From Bacillota bacterium (GTDB lineage: Bacteria; Bacillota; Sulfobacillia; Sulfobacillales; Sulfobacillaceae): a stretch of 32,857 nt of DNA. The notes under the pieces were generated by a model. The model did no database searches, was not told the DNA's origin, and saw nothing but the letters and a program-made list of their open reading frames with translations. The stretch is from NCBI GenBank assembly GCA_021846365.1, contig JAJZXC010000007.1:1-32857 (forward strand), in the 5' to 3' direction. This document shows, one piece after another, positions 8,480 to 19,627 of the stretch (positions within the stretch are counted from its first letter, which is position 1; the number at the start of each line of letters is the position of its first letter). A program made the position numbers and the translations under genes.

Positions 8480-8625
8480 CTAGAATGCACGGGGATGGCC
8501 ACGGAAATACCGGCTGGGCCGCCGATGCCCTGGCCCGGCGGCGGGTGGGACCGGCTCGGGAACTTGTGGACCAACTTACCGAGATCGGGCGTAAAGCCCC
8601 CGCCTTTAGGCGTGGGAATACATGC
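8480..8625 (+). mobile_element. IS200/IS605-type (TnpB 3' end / omega RNA-like) relic
   Basis: aacttgtggaccaacttaccgagatcgggcgtaaagcccccgcctttaggcgtgggaata; hairpin CCC-CGCCT..AGGCG-GGG at 8597-8616; no tnpB present. Confidence 0.5.
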
Positions 8626-8740
8626 GACGCTAGGAGCGGTATCCAGAATAACCCCAAAGCATGGATACAAGCCCGTTGGCCCGTTAGGGCCAAAACTATT
8701 CTCGAGAATAAGCAGCGAGTTATCGGAAGTCCCCAAGCAT

Positions 8741-8770
8741 AAAAAAGGCCCCGGAGAGGTACCCCCAGGG
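8741..8770 (-). terminator. Candidate rho-independent terminator downstream of the clpB operon
   Basis: Minus strand CCCTGG-ggtaccctct-type loop-CCGGGG followed by CCTTTTTT. Confidence 0.5.
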
Positions 8771-8866
8771 ACTGTATGTTAAGAAAATTTGACCAGCGAG
8801 CAGTATAGCTGATCAAAGCCTAAGGAACAAGAGAAAAATCCCGTAGGCGGCCAAAGGGCCGTCCTC

Positions 8867-8955
8867 CCGGTTACCTGTGACCACGCATACCCTAAAGCCG
8901 GTTACCTGTGACCACGCATACCCTAAAGCCGGTTACCTGTGACCACGCATACCCT
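8867..8955. repeat. 31-bp tandem repeat, ~2.9 copies
   Basis: ccggttacctgtgaccacgcataccctaaag x2 followed by ccggttacctgtgaccacgcataccct, exact copies. Confidence 0.97.
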
Positions 8956-8998
8956 CTCCCGGCTTCGCCACGGAAAGGGGAATGCGAGGGCATTATGT

Positions 8999-11575
8999 TC
9001 AACGGATGGTGATCCCATCATCAGGGTCGGCGTCAACCGTGACCATGCTTCCCTCGCTAAGGTCCCCGGTTAACAGCCGCATCGCCAGGGAATCCTGTAC
9101 CGCGCGCTGGATCAGGCGCTTTAGAGGCCGGGCACCGAACTGGGGGTCGTATCCTCGCTCGCCCAAGTACCTCAGCGCGGCGTCGGTGACTTCCAACTTG
9201 ACGCGGTGTTCTTTCAGCCGCTCGGTCAGATCCTTCAGCTGCAAGCGCACTATCTGGCCCAATTCTTCGGCGGTCAGGCGCAAAAATATGACCACTTCGT
9301 CGATGCGGTTGAGAAATTCCGGGCGAAAGGTCTCCCGTAACAGGGCGTGCACCAAGGCCTGGCGGCGCGTGTGGTCGGACTCTTCCAAAATCGTGTCGCT
9401 GCCCAGATTCGAAGTCATGATCATGACCGTGTTGCGAAAATCGACGACGCGCCCCTGCCCATCGGTCAAGCGGCCGTCGTCCAACGTTTGCAGCAAAATA
9501 TTGAACACTTCAGGATGAGCCTTTTCCATTTCGTCAAGCAATATCACCGAGTATGGACGGCGTCTGACGGCCTCCGTCAACTGCCCGCCTTCCTCATAAC
9601 CCACATATCCCGGTGGCGCGCCGACGAGGCGGGCGACGGCATGACGCTCCATATATTCGGACATGTCGATGCGGACCAGCGCGTTCTCGTCGTCAAACAA
9701 AAACTCCGCCAGTGCCTTGGCCAGCTCCGTCTTGCCAACCCCGGTGGGACCCAAAAAAAGGAAGGACCCGAGGGGCCGCTTGGGATCAGAAAGACCGGTG
9801 CGGGCGCGCCGGACGGCGTTGGCAACCGCCGAGATGGCCTCCCGCTGGCCCACCACCCTTTGGCCAAGACGTTCTTCCATTTGAGTCAACTTTTGCCGTT
9901 CCCCTTCCAACAGCCGATGCACGGGCACCCCCGTCCATTTTGCCACCACCGCGGCAATGTCTTCTTCGTCGACCTCTTCTCGCAAGAGTCGACCGCTCGC
10001 CTCCAACTGCTCGACTTCGGTCTGAGCCGCCTGCATTTCCTTTTGCAAGCTGAGCAGGGTGCCGTAGCGCAATTCCGCCGCCTTGGCCAAGTCGCCCTCG
10101 CGTTCCGCCTGCGCTTCGTGCGTGCGCGCGTCTTCAATCGCCGCCTTCAAGTCGCCGACACGCTTCACCAGCGATTTCTCCCTCTCCCAGCGGGTCATCA
10201 GCGCGTCCCGCCGTTCACCAAGCTCGGCCAACTCCTGTTGTACTCGCTCCAAGCGCTGGGAGGACTCTCGGTCATCTTCCTTGCTTAGGGCTTGGCGCTC
10301 AATCTCCCACTGCAAGCGCCGACGCTCAAGTTCGTCCAGTTCTTCTGGCAGTGAATCCATCTCGACCCGGAGATGGGAAGCAGCCTCGTCCACCAAATCG
10401 ATGGCTTTGTCGGGCAGAAAGCGGTCGGCGATATAGCGGTTGCTGAGGTGCGCCGCCGCAACCAGCGCGCTGTCGCGGATGCGCACACCATGATGAACCT
10501 CATAACGTTCGCGTAATCCCCGCAAGATGGCAATGGTGTCCTCGACGGACGGCTCGCCTACATAGATGGGCTGGAAGCGGCGCTCCAAGGCTGCATCCTT
10601 TTCGATGTATTTGTGGTATTCGTTGAGCGTGGTCGCCCCCACCGCCTTCAATTCTCCACGGGCCAGGGCTGGCTTTAATAAGTTGGCGGCATCGACCGCG
10701 CCCTCGGCATTGCCGGCGCCCACCAAGGTATGCAGTTCGTCGATGAAGAGTACGACGGCTCCGGTCGACCCCTGGATTTCCTTTAACACCGCTTTCAATC
10801 GGTCCTCGAACTCCCCGCGATATTTGCTGCCAGCCACCAAGGCACCAATATCGAGGGCCAACACCCGCTTGTCTTTGAGGCTGTCGGGTACGTCGTTGGC
10901 CACGATGCGCTGCGCCAATCCTTCGGCAATCGCGGTCTTGCCCACCCCGGGTTCGCCGATCAGCACCGGATTGTTTTTCGTCCGCCGCGACAACACCTGA
11001 ATCACCCGGCGAATCTCGTCGTCGCGTCCGACGACCGGATCGAGCTTGCCACGGCGGGCCAAGTCGGTAAGGTCTTGGGTGTAACGGGACAGGGCCTGGT
11101 ATTTGTCTTCGGGACTGGGGTCGGTTACCCGCACATTGCCGCGCACCCTCTTCAAGGCCTGCAACAGGCCGTTGCGGTCGGCACCCTGCTGTTGGAGCAG
11201 CCGGCCGCCGACCGAGTCGGCCTCGGAGACCATAGCCAGCAACAGGTGCTCAGTGGAAATGAATTCATCGTTCAGGGCTTGGCTTTCTTCGTCTGCCCGG
11301 TCCAAGACTCGGACCAACTCGGGACTCAGGTAGGAGCGCGTGTCCGCCCCTTGCACGGACGGGCCTCGGGCGATTTCCCGTTGGCAGGCCTCCTCCAGCG
11401 GCACCAAAGGTACTCCTAGGCGCTCCAAAATTGGCCGTGTAATCCCCTCTTTTTGCTCCAACAGGCTCATCAACAGGTGGACCGACCCGATGACCTGATG
11501 GTTTTCGCGCCGCGCCAAGTCCTGCGCCTGGGCCAAAGCCTCCTGTGACTTGACGGTAAGTCTATCGGGGCGCAT
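8999..11575 (-). CDS. clpB: ATP-dependent chaperone ClpB
   Basis: Two Walker A motifs ([30 protein letters not shown]), Clp N-domain, coiled-coil middle domain; probable start [14 protein letters not shown] at 11575. Confidence 0.97.
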   Translation of the reverse strand: MRPDRLTVKSQEALAQAQDLARRENHQVIGSVHLLMSLLEQKEGITRPILERLGVPLVPLEEACQREIARGPSVQGADTRSYLSPELVRVLDRADEESQALNDEFISTEHLLLAMVSEADSVGGRLLQQQGADRNGLLQALKRVRGNVRVTDPSPEDKYQALSRYTQDLTDLARRGKLDPVVGRDDEIRRVIQVLSRRTKNNPVLIGEPGVGKTAIAEGLAQRIVANDVPDSLKDKRVLALDIGALVAGSKYRGEFEDRLKAVLKEIQGSTGAVVLFIDELHTLVGAGNAEGAVDAANLLKPALARGELKAVGATTLNEYHKYIEKDAALERRFQPIYVGEPSVEDTIAILRGLRERYEVHHGVRIRDSALVAAAHLSNRYIADRFLPDKAIDLVDEAASHLRVEMDSLPEELDELERRRLQWEIERQALSKEDDRESSQRLERVQQELAELGERRDALMTRWEREKSLVKRVGDLKAAIEDARTHEAQAEREGDLAKAAELRYGTLLSLQKEMQAAQTEVEQLEASGRLLREEVDEEDIAAVVAKWTGVPVHRLLEGERQKLTQMEERLGQRVVGQREAISAVANAVRRARTGLSDPKRPLGSFLFLGPTGVGKTELAKALAEFLFDDENALVRIDMSEYMERHAVARLVGAPPGYVGYEEGGQLTEAVRRRPYSVILLDEMEKAHPEVFNILLQTLDDGRLTDGQGRVVDFRNTVMIMTSNLGSDTILEESDHTRRQALVHALLRETFRPEFLNRIDEVVIFLRLTAEELGQIVRLQLKDLTERLKEHRVKLEVTDAALRYLGERGYDPQFGARPLKRLIQRAVQDSLAMRLLTGDLSEGSMVTVDADPDDGITIR

Positions 11576-12509
11576 AGATTTCACCTCCGACATCATGGTG
11601 TCCCTTCAGCAGCTGTTGATATAAGCGGTCGTCTTCTGGCCGGAACGGCTCCGGAAACATCAGTTCGACCTCAAGCAAGAGGTCCCCCTTTTCATTTTTT
11701 CCGCGCTCGGGCAAGCCCAGTCCGCGAAGCCGCAAAACCTTGCCCGCATTGGTGTGCGACGGAATCTTCACCGACACCTGCTCGCCCACCAAGGGCTTAA
11801 ACGCGATCTGCCCGCCGATGACGGCCAAAGGGACGGCCACGCGCAATCGCCCCCGCAAGTCCTTGCCTTGGCGTACAAATCGGGGGTGGTCGCGTACGGC
11901 CACTCGCAGGCGAGCGTGCTCGCCCACCCGTAAAACTGCCCCATCCGGTACCCCGGGAGGAATCTTCACTGTAAAATTCTTGGGTGCGGTGACGCTGCCG
12001 AGACCACCGCAGCGGGGGCACTCCACGCTGGTTCCCCGGCAGTTGGGACACGGTTCCATACTCTCCACGGTCAACGTGACCTGGGTTCCCCGGGCCACGT
12101 CCTCTAGTCCGATGGAGACCTGCTGCTCGGGAACTTGGGTCGCACCAGGGGGCGTCCCGTTGGTTGACGTCCATCCTCCCGCGCCGAAGAGATCCTCGAA
12201 CAAACTCGTCCAATCCTCTGCGTCCTGGGACCGTGCGCGTTCTGTGCGCACGCGCCGAAAACCAGGGCCCCAGCTTTGGGATGCGCGATTGGCATAGCCC
12301 ATTCGCAGCCGATCATACTCCGCCCGTTTTTGCCGATTGGACAACACTTGATATGCTTCGTTAATCTCTTTGAAGCGTTCTTCGTTGCCCTTGCCGCCCA
12401 CGTCCGGGTGATACCGGCGGGCAAGCTTGCGGTATGCGCGCTTAATCGTCGTTTCATCCGCATGCGGGTCAATTTGCAAGATCTTATAGTAGTCCTTGGG
12501 ACCTGCCAT
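11562..12509 (-). CDS. dnaJ: DnaJ-type Hsp40 co-chaperone with reduced zinc-binding domain
   Basis: J domain with HPD ([33 protein letters not shown]); only CPNCRGTS and CPRCGGLG cysteine motifs; C-terminal substrate-binding domain. Confidence 0.92.
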   Translation of the reverse strand: MAGPKDYYKILQIDPHADETTIKRAYRKLARRYHPDVGGKGNEERFKEINEAYQVLSNRQKRAEYDRLRMGYANRASQSWGPGFRRVRTERARSQDAEDWTSLFEDLFGAGGWTSTNGTPPGATQVPEQQVSIGLEDVARGTQVTLTVESMEPCPNCRGTSVECPRCGGLGSVTAPKNFTVKIPPGVPDGAVLRVGEHARLRVAVRDHPRFVRQGKDLRGRLRVAVPLAVIGGQIAFKPLVGEQVSVKIPSHTNAGKVLRLRGLGLPERGKNEKGDLLLEVELMFPEPFRPEDDRLYQQLLKGHHDVGGEIYAPR

Positions 12510-12562
12510 GCGCCTCTCTCCTAAACGACCAGGCGGGGTTTGCCCGCCTGGTCTGGTCCTTG

Positions 12563-14473
12563 TCAGTCCGTCGCCCGAAAGTCGGCGTCAATCACGTCGT
12601 CGTCGGGTCCGCCGTTGCCAGGGGGCGGGGGCGGTGGGGTTTGATCGCCGCCGTCTGCGCCGTCGGTCCCCGTATTCTTATACAGTTCCTCCGCAAGTTT
12701 GTGCGAGGCCGCCTCCAGGACTGCCAGCGCCGAGTCCAGCGCCGCCTTGTCGTCCTTGTTCATCGCCTCGCGCACTTCTTGAATCGCCTTTTCGGCGGCG
12801 CTCTTGTCCTCCCCGCTGACCCGGTCACCGAGATCCTTAAGCGACTTCTCGGTCGCGTAGACCAATGATTCAGCACGGTTCTTGGCTTCGGCGAACTCGC
12901 GAGCCTGCTCGTCCTCTTGGGCTTTTTCCTGAGCCTCGTGGACCATCCGTTCGACTTCCTCTTTGCTCAATTGCGTCGTCCCACTGACAGTTACCCGCTG
13001 TTCCTTGCCGGTCCCCAGATCCTTGGCGGACACGTTGACGATGCCGTTAGCATCGATGTCGAAGGTGACCTCGATCTGGGGTACACCGCGGGGAGCAGGC
13101 GGGATGCCTTCCAAGTGAAACCGAGCCAGGGTGCGGTTGTCCTTGGCCATCGGGCGTTCACCTTGCAACACGTGAATTTCAACGCTGGTTTGACTGTCAC
13201 CGGCGGTGGTATACACCTGGCTTTTGCGGGTGGGGATGGTCGTGTTTCGCTCGATCAATTTCGAAAATACGCCGCCAAGTGTCTCGATTCCCAAAGAGAG
13301 CGGGGTAACGTCGAGCAAAATCACGTCTTTGACTTCCCCAGCCAGCACGCCGCCTTGAATCGCCGCTCCGACCGCGACCACCTCATCGGGGTTGACCCCG
13401 CGGTGCGGTTCTTTGCCAGTCAGACGCTTGACCAACTCCTGGATCACCGGCATGCGGGTCGAACCCCCGACCAAGATCACCTCGTTGATGTCCCGCTCGC
13501 TCAGTTTTGCGTCCTGCAACGCCTGTTTGAAGGGAATGACCGTCCGCTCCGTAAGATCGGCCGTCAGCTCCTCAAACTTGGCTCGGGTAATCTTCGTTTC
13601 CAGGTGTTTGGGGCCGGTCTGATCAGCCGTGATGAAGGGCAAGCTAACCTGCGTTTCGGTGACCGTGGAAAGCTCAATCTTGGCCTTTTCCGCCGCCTCA
13701 ATGAGGCGCTGCAGCGCCTGGCGGTCCTTGCGCAGATCGATCCCTTGCTCGCGCTGAAACTCCGCCGCAATATAGTCCACCAACTTCATGTCGTAGTCGT
13801 CGCCGCCGAGGTGGGTATCGCCGGAGGTGGATTTCACTTCGAATACGCCGTCGCCCACTTCCAGCACCGAGACGTCGAACGTGCCACCGCCCAAGTCCCA
13901 GACCAGAATGGTCTCGTTCTGCTTCTTGTCCAATCCATATGCCAAAGCGGCCGCCGTCGGCTCGTTGATAATGCGCAGAACTTCCAAACCAGCAATTTTG
14001 CCGGCATCCTTGGTGGCCTGCCGCTGCGCATCGTTGAAGTAGGCAGGGACAGTAATCACCGCTTGGGTGACCGATTCGCCCAGGTACTTTTCCGCGTCAG
14101 CCTTGAGTTTAGCCAAAATCATCGAAGAAATCTCCTCCGGTGTCAGCTGCTTTCCGGAGTTGGGCAGGTTGACTAGCACCTGCTGATTGTTGCCGCCTAC
14201 CACGGCATAGGGCACCCGCTGACGCTCCGATTGTGCCTCGTCGAAACGGCGTCCGATAAAGCGTTTAATCGAAAAGACGGTATTCTCCGGATTGAGTACG
14301 GCCTGCCGACGCGCCAATTGGCCGACTAAACGTTCCCCGGTCTTGCTAAAACCGACCACCGACGGAGTCAAACGGCTGCCTTCGGCGTTCAAAATGACCG
14401 TCGGCTGCCCTCCCTCCATCACGGCAATCACCGAATTGGTGGTTCCTAAGTCGATTCCTACCACTTTGGCCAT
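12563..14473 (-). CDS. dnaK: Molecular chaperone DnaK (Hsp70)
   Basis: [61 protein letters not shown]. Confidence 0.99.
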   Translation of the reverse strand: MAKVVGIDLGTTNSVIAVMEGGQPTVILNAEGSRLTPSVVGFSKTGERLVGQLARRQAVLNPENTVFSIKRFIGRRFDEAQSERQRVPYAVVGGNNQQVLVNLPNSGKQLTPEEISSMILAKLKADAEKYLGESVTQAVITVPAYFNDAQRQATKDAGKIAGLEVLRIINEPTAAALAYGLDKKQNETILVWDLGGGTFDVSVLEVGDGVFEVKSTSGDTHLGGDDYDMKLVDYIAAEFQREQGIDLRKDRQALQRLIEAAEKAKIELSTVTETQVSLPFITADQTGPKHLETKITRAKFEELTADLTERTVIPFKQALQDAKLSERDINEVILVGGSTRMPVIQELVKRLTGKEPHRGVNPDEVVAVGAAIQGGVLAGEVKDVILLDVTPLSLGIETLGGVFSKLIERNTTIPTRKSQVYTTAGDSQTSVEIHVLQGERPMAKDNRTLARFHLEGIPPAPRGVPQIEVTFDIDANGIVNVSAKDLGTGKEQRVTVSGTTQLSKEEVERMVHEAQEKAQEDEQAREFAEAKNRAESLVYATEKSLKDLGDRVSGEDKSAAEKAIQEVREAMNKDDKAALDSALAVLEAASHKLAEELYKNTGTDGADGGDQTPPPPPPGNGGPDDDVIDADFRATD

Positions 14474-14491
14474 AATGGACTTTCCCCCATC

Positions 14492-14776
14492 TTATTTCCT
14501 GTCGTTGAGCTCTTCTGTGGGCGCCATTGCCTGCACGCCCACCGTGCCTAAAATGGCACGGATTCCCGCCAGATTGACCCCCTGCTGGGCCAATCGGTGA
14601 ATCTCGGTCAGCCGCCGAAAATCGGAGTCCGAGTAGAGACGATTGTTGGTGTCGGTTCGGAATGGACGAATCAAGTCCTGCCGCTCCCAGATCCGCAGGG
14701 TCTGGGTCGAACACCCTAACAAACGGGCCACGACTCCAATAGTATAGACCGGTTCCTCAGGCCCTGGCACCCGCAT
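14492..14776 (-). CDS. hspR: MerR-family heat shock regulator HspR-like
   Basis: VYTIGVVARLLGCSTQTLRIWERQDLIRPFRTDTNNRLYSDSDFRRLTEIHRLAQQGVNLAGIRAIL; adjacent to dnaK. Confidence 0.85.
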   Translation of the reverse strand: MRVPGPEEPVYTIGVVARLLGCSTQTLRIWERQDLIRPFRTDTNNRLYSDSDFRRLTEIHRLAQQGVNLAGIRAILGTVGVQAMAPTEELNDRK

Positions 14777-14812
14777 GCTCCAACCACCACCTCTGGCCAA
14801 TCTCCAGATCTT

Positions 14813-14841
14813 ATCATAGTATGGACCGGGCCAGTTTTCAA
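14813..14841 (-). promoter_or_regulatory. Candidate sigma-A promoter for the hspR-dnaK-dnaJ-clpB operon
   Basis: Minus strand TTGAAA-17 nt-TATGAT (-35 14836-14841, -10 14813-14818). Confidence 0.65.
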
Positions 14842-15356
14842 CAATCATGGTAAATTCAGCATAACTTTGTTGATAACGTGCTTGCCAACATCTTTCATCC
14901 GAATTATTGGCGCTGACGGTTGCCCGATGGACAGGGCAGTCTTTGTCCCCGCCCTATCTAGAATGGCCGATTTTGCTCAACTCTAAAACCGGGCCACGCC
15001 GCCATCCTGGCCTTTTCTAGCGGTTTGGCCAATTATCTCTATGTACGACCGCGCAACCACTTGCTCGTCGACATACGGGCCAGCGTCGCGGTGGTTTGCG
15101 CTTGGCCTGCATCATGGCGCCCATCACGTCTGAGGCAAAGTTACGTTCCTCATATAGGGGCGCTGCCCCATCTCCGTCCCTCCGGCGGTGGTGCTGGCGT
15201 CAACCCGGTTCCAATTTGTAGACAGCTGCCCAATCCGCTAAAATAGCTTTATCATGTTTCATCGGCATTCGCGAAGAAGGCCACGCAGCGTCGCCAGGCG
15301 TCATCGCCACGGCATTCCCGGCATCCCGCTCGGTATAATACTTTAGGAGGCATCCA

Positions 15357-17978
15357 GTGACACAAGCAGAGACCCGTGATCTCTGGAAAGAGACCGTAGA
15401 CATTTTGTGGGAAGCTCTCGATCAGGCAGTGGGTTCCAACGAACACAACGCGATCGACGACTTTGTACCGCGATGGTTGGAACTGGGCACGGTTTGGCGT
15501 GACCAACCGCAGTCCTTCGATCCTGACGCGGTGGGTGAACTGGGGGTCGACTCCCCGCAAAGTTCCCGACTCATGGCCCGCTATTTCACCGAGCGACTTC
15601 GTCTGCAAAACCTGGCCGAAGACTTGGCCCGCATTCAAACCGTCGCCGACCGCCGCGGAGACACCACCAACCCGCCGCGCGGATCCTTTGAGGTGCTGGA
15701 TCGGCGGCTCAGCTGCGAACCCGCCCTGCACCCCGAGCAATTGGCTCCGGCGACGGTTGTGTTGACCTCCCACCCGACCGAAAGCACTCGCCGAACCGTT
15801 TTGCAGCATATGCGCAAACTGGCCGGTGTACTCAGTCAGCGTCCGCAAGGCGTCATTGCCGAAACCCTGTGGCGTCAAAGCGTCCACCGCATGGTCAACG
15901 TTATATGGCGTACCCCCAGTCTGCGCCCCAACCGGCCCACCGTGCTCGACGAAGTCGAACTCGGGCTGATGTACGTAACGACTACGCTGTTTGAAACCCT
16001 GCCCGACGTACTGAGCCATTTGAATCAGATGCTGGCCGCCCACCAGCTGCCCCCCGCACGCTGGACCATTGGCTCGTGGATTGGCGGCGACCGCGACGGC
16101 CACCCCTTCGTCGACGCCGAAGTCACCGCCTATACCTTTTCCCGGCAGCGCGAAGAGGCGTTCCGACTCTACCGCCAAAGTCTTGATGACCTCGAACGCA
16201 CGCTCAGTTCGGCCAGACGCTATCTGGCTCATCCGGAACTAGTCGAACACTGGCTGGGTTCGGCCGACGAGGAGCACCTGGGGGAGATCCGCCAGGAGCT
16301 GGCCAAGCGCTATCCTCTCGAACCCCTGCGCCAACTGGTCGGCCTGATGAAGGCTAAACTTGGCCTCAGCCAGCGTCGGCTCTCCGGGGGCTATCCTCAT
16401 GCGGATGCCTTTCGACAGGAAGTCGACGCGTTGGGGCGGCTGTGGGCCGAAGACCCCGCCCTGTGGCCTGACCAGCTTCACCTCCTGCTTCGCCAGATCG
16501 ACCTTTTCGGCTGGCATCTGATGGCGCTGGACCTGCGCCAGCACCGGCGCATCCACGAAGAAGCCATCGTGCAGTTGGTCGGCGAGGAATTCCGGGGACT
16601 GCAGGAGCGTCAACGATTGACTATCCTTGAAGACTTAATCCAGCATCCCCGCGCCTTGATTCCCGCCACCGCCGAAGTCCGGGATCTGAAGGAAACATTT
16701 TTGCTGGCTGCCTCCCAGCAGCGCCAGTGGGGCTCGGAGAGTTGTCCCCATTATTTGATATCCATGGCCCATGGAGCCAGCGACTTGCTCAGCGTGCTGG
16801 CGATCATGAAATCCGTCGACCCCCAGTTGTCCTTCGATCTGATTCCGGTGTTGGAAATGCTTGACGATTTAACCCGGGCTCCCCAGATTTTTTCAGATTT
16901 GCTGGCCTCGCCGTCATATCGTCGTCACTTGGAGTCCCGTAACCGCTATCAAGAGATTATGCTTGGCTTTTCGGACAGCACCAAGGACGCCGGCACCATG
17001 ACCGCGTCATGGGCCATTTTCCAGGCTCAGCGGAACTTGGCCCGGTGGGGTCAAAACCAAGACATTCAAATTGGATTCTTTCACGGACGAGGGGGTGCGC
17101 TCGGCCGCGGCGGCGGGCCGACTTCGTATGCCATCTTGGGCCAGCCCGCCGAAAGCGCCCAAGCTCCTCTGCGCATGACACACCAAGGCGAGGTGTTGTC
17201 CCAGAAATTTCTCCTGCCGGACATGGCCTGGCGCAGCCTGGAACTCATGTCCGAGGCGCAAGCCTCGGTTCAACTGTTTCCTCCCGTCGACCCGGGGCCG
17301 CGGGCTATCGACCTCATGAACCGGCTGGCCGTGACCGCACACCATACCTATCGCTCGTTCATCGATCATCCGCAGTTTTGGGACTACTTTCTGAGCGTCA
17401 CCCCGATTAGCGAGATGTCGGCACTTAACTGGGGATCTCGTCCATCCTGGCGTGAACAGTTCCGCTGGGAGGATCTGCGGGCCATCCCCTGGGTATTTTC
17501 CTGGAGTCAAAACCGCCTCCTGCTGCCGGGTTGGTACGGCGCTGGCACGGCACTGGCTCAAGTCACCCAAGCGGAAGATGATTTGGCCTTGGTGCGCGAC
17601 CTCTACCAAACCTGGCCCTTCATGACCACATTGTTGCACAATTTGGAACTGGCGTTGGTGAAGAGCAATCTGCGAGTGGGCGAAGCCTACCAACGCTTGT
17701 GCAAACCAGACCTGGTCGCTCGGTTTTGGCCGCTGATTGAAGGCGAGTACCAACGTCTGCACGACGCCGTCTTGCTGATTAGCGGGCACCGGACGCTGCT
17801 TTCCAACCAGCCCCGCTTGCGCCGCGCGGTCGACTGGAGAAATCCCCACGTCGACGTGTTGAATTACCTGCAGATCCACCTGCTGAGCCAGTACCGGAGT
17901 TCGGGCGATCCCGAGTGGCTGGAAGCTATCGCGCAAAGCATGGAGGGTATTGCCTTGGGCCTGCGCAATACGGGCTAA
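15357..17978 (+). CDS. ppc: Phosphoenolpyruvate carboxylase
   Basis: VVLTSHPTESTRRTVLQHM, GSWIGGDRDGHPFV, GFSDSTKDAGTMTASWAIFQAQ, FFHGRGGALGRGGGP; GTG start after aggagg. Confidence 0.97.
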   Translation: MTQAETRDLWKETVDILWEALDQAVGSNEHNAIDDFVPRWLELGTVWRDQPQSFDPDAVGELGVDSPQSSRLMARYFTERLRLQNLAEDLARIQTVADRRGDTTNPPRGSFEVLDRRLSCEPALHPEQLAPATVVLTSHPTESTRRTVLQHMRKLAGVLSQRPQGVIAETLWRQSVHRMVNVIWRTPSLRPNRPTVLDEVELGLMYVTTTLFETLPDVLSHLNQMLAAHQLPPARWTIGSWIGGDRDGHPFVDAEVTAYTFSRQREEAFRLYRQSLDDLERTLSSARRYLAHPELVEHWLGSADEEHLGEIRQELAKRYPLEPLRQLVGLMKAKLGLSQRRLSGGYPHADAFRQEVDALGRLWAEDPALWPDQLHLLLRQIDLFGWHLMALDLRQHRRIHEEAIVQLVGEEFRGLQERQRLTILEDLIQHPRALIPATAEVRDLKETFLLAASQQRQWGSESCPHYLISMAHGASDLLSVLAIMKSVDPQLSFDLIPVLEMLDDLTRAPQIFSDLLASPSYRRHLESRNRYQEIMLGFSDSTKDAGTMTASWAIFQAQRNLARWGQNQDIQIGFFHGRGGALGRGGGPTSYAILGQPAESAQAPLRMTHQGEVLSQKFLLPDMAWRSLELMSEAQASVQLFPPVDPGPRAIDLMNRLAVTAHHTYRSFIDHPQFWDYFLSVTPISEMSALNWGSRPSWREQFRWEDLRAIPWVFSWSQNRLLLPGWYGAGTALAQVTQAEDDLALVRDLYQTWPFMTTLLHNLELALVKSNLRVGEAYQRLCKPDLVARFWPLIEGEYQRLHDAVLLISGHRTLLSNQPRLRRAVDWRNPHVDVLNYLQIHLLSQYRSSGDPEWLEAIAQSMEGIALGLRNTG

Positions 17979-18240
17979 TATCGGTTCGGATGAGTGTATT
18001 TGATTTGACCGTAAGGCGGCCCTGAATTCCAAGATTCCTACCAAACTTGGTTTGGAGCTGTTGCGGCTATCGCGATGAAGCTGGCGTTCGAAGTTGGTTA
18101 CGCTACGGCGAAATTTGTCGTGACAGGGGCCGCCATCGCGTGCAAGTCGGCATAGGCCAGCGAACTCTGATCCCGGCCGAGGTGACCAAATCGAGGATTT
18201 TTGGCCTCTCATCTGGAGTCTTAAGGGAGAATGCATTGGC

Positions 18241-19045
18241 GTGTCTACGCTGACAATCAAAGCGGTTGTTATAGACCTGGATGGAACATTGCTGAGGACG
18301 GATAAGACGATCTCGCCGCGCAACCGCGGCGCGGTTCAACAGTGTAGATCGGCATTGATGTCGTGGTGGCGACCGCGCGTCCGCCGCTAGCAGCTCGGAG
18401 ATTTCTTCACGACATGCCGTGGCTCGACTACATGGTATATTACAACGGCGCGCTGGTGACGTGCAAATCCAAGCACGTCGAGCGCCATACGGCGCTTTGG
18501 CCAGAACTCAGCCGGCGCCTTACGGGCTTCATCCGTAACCAAAGCCCGACGTCATTCATCGCCTACGAAGTTCGAGACCGCTGGTACGCATCTTGCCCGC
18601 TTCCCGATTCGCATCGAACCGTTTTTGGACTGGGGCCTACGGATAGCACGCCCGAGGTCGTCGACCACACGTACGCTGCCACATTAGCGCCTACGAAGAT
18701 TTTAGCCGCGGACTACCATGGATGGCGCAACCTCCAGCAAGAATTTCGGCAGCTGGTGAATGTCGTAGCCACCGACGGCGGTGCGTTAGTGCAAATCATG
18801 CCCGCTTCGGCATCGAAGGAAGCGGCGGTCGAGTGGTCCTCAACGATCTCGGGCTACCGCGCGAACAGGTCATGGTCTTTGGCGATGACGTCAATGACTT
18901 GGGACTCTTTCGGCTGTGCGGGTTTCCCGTGGCCATGGCAAACGCCATCCCAGAAATCCGCGCGATGGCGTCCTATGTGACAGCATCCAACGATGACGAC
19001 GGGGTGGCCACGGCGATCGAGAAATTCGTGGCCATCGTCCGATGA
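18241..19045 (+). pseudogene. Cof-type HAD-superfamily hydrolase, two apparent frameshifts
   Basis: GTG start: STLTIKAVVIDLDGTLLRTDKTISPRNRGAVQQCR // (shift ~18345) IGIDVVVATARPPLAARRFLHDMPWLDYMVYYNGALV...ASKEAAVEW // (shift ~18838) VLNDLGLPREQVMVFGDDVNDLGLF. Confidence 0.88.
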
Positions 19046-19303
19046 TTTAGGCAATTATATAACGGAACGCATAAGCCCTGCGGATCTCTTGGACGATGAG
19101 CATATCGCCCAGCGGTCCATGCTGTTGATGATATGTCCAACCGGCGACGGGTGGGGATAAAGATATTTACGGCGGATGGCGAGAGTCTCATAACTGGTCA
19201 CCTGGCGGAGTGTGCGCCAAAAACCTATGCCCGAACCCGAAGGCCTTTGCTGGGACCGCAAGCCACCGGGACGAGGTGCTTTTTGGTCTCCAGAGAAACC
19301 CAC

Positions 19304-19462
19304 CGCGCAAAAGCGCGTTGAGTCAGAGGCGTCGGAAAGCCCCCGGGCGCATGGTTGGCGACCGACCTACGCATGCGGAACAAGTTGGACGAACCCGGTG
19401 TCAAGTCCCCGAAGACCTTCCGGCGACTGGGCAGCTCCGCGCGCCGGAATGCGGACTGCTCC
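19304..19462. other. Unexplained block with several strong stem-loops, no convincing CDS
   Basis: CGCGC-AAAA-GCGCG (19304-19317); CGCATG/CATGCG with GTTGG/CCGAC (19348-19377); TTCCGGCG/CGCCGGAA (19418-19425/19442-19449). Confidence 0.4.
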
Positions 19463-19627
19463 CAAAGCCCAAGAATGGATGGGGGTTGGGATCCCACTAG
19501 GAGCCTGTCCATAAATTCAAACCCAAGCCACCCGCAACCACAACATATATGGATTTAAATTGAATATGAACCATAATGGTTGTAGTCTGTGTGTTCTCGG
19601 CGGAATAAATGGACGCCCTCCTAGGAT

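Noticed and set aside
8867-8955. CRISPR array
   Set aside because: Tandem 31-bp units without spacers; no cas genes in the window.
12917-14176. 419-aa ORF on + strand opposite dnaK
   Set aside because: Antisense frame of a highly conserved high-GC gene; codon-bias artefact, no recognisable domain.
15252-16232. 326-aa ORF on - strand opposite ppc (likewise 17007-18323 -, 438 aa)
   Set aside because: Antisense shadow ORFs of PEP carboxylase; low-complexity composition, no domain.
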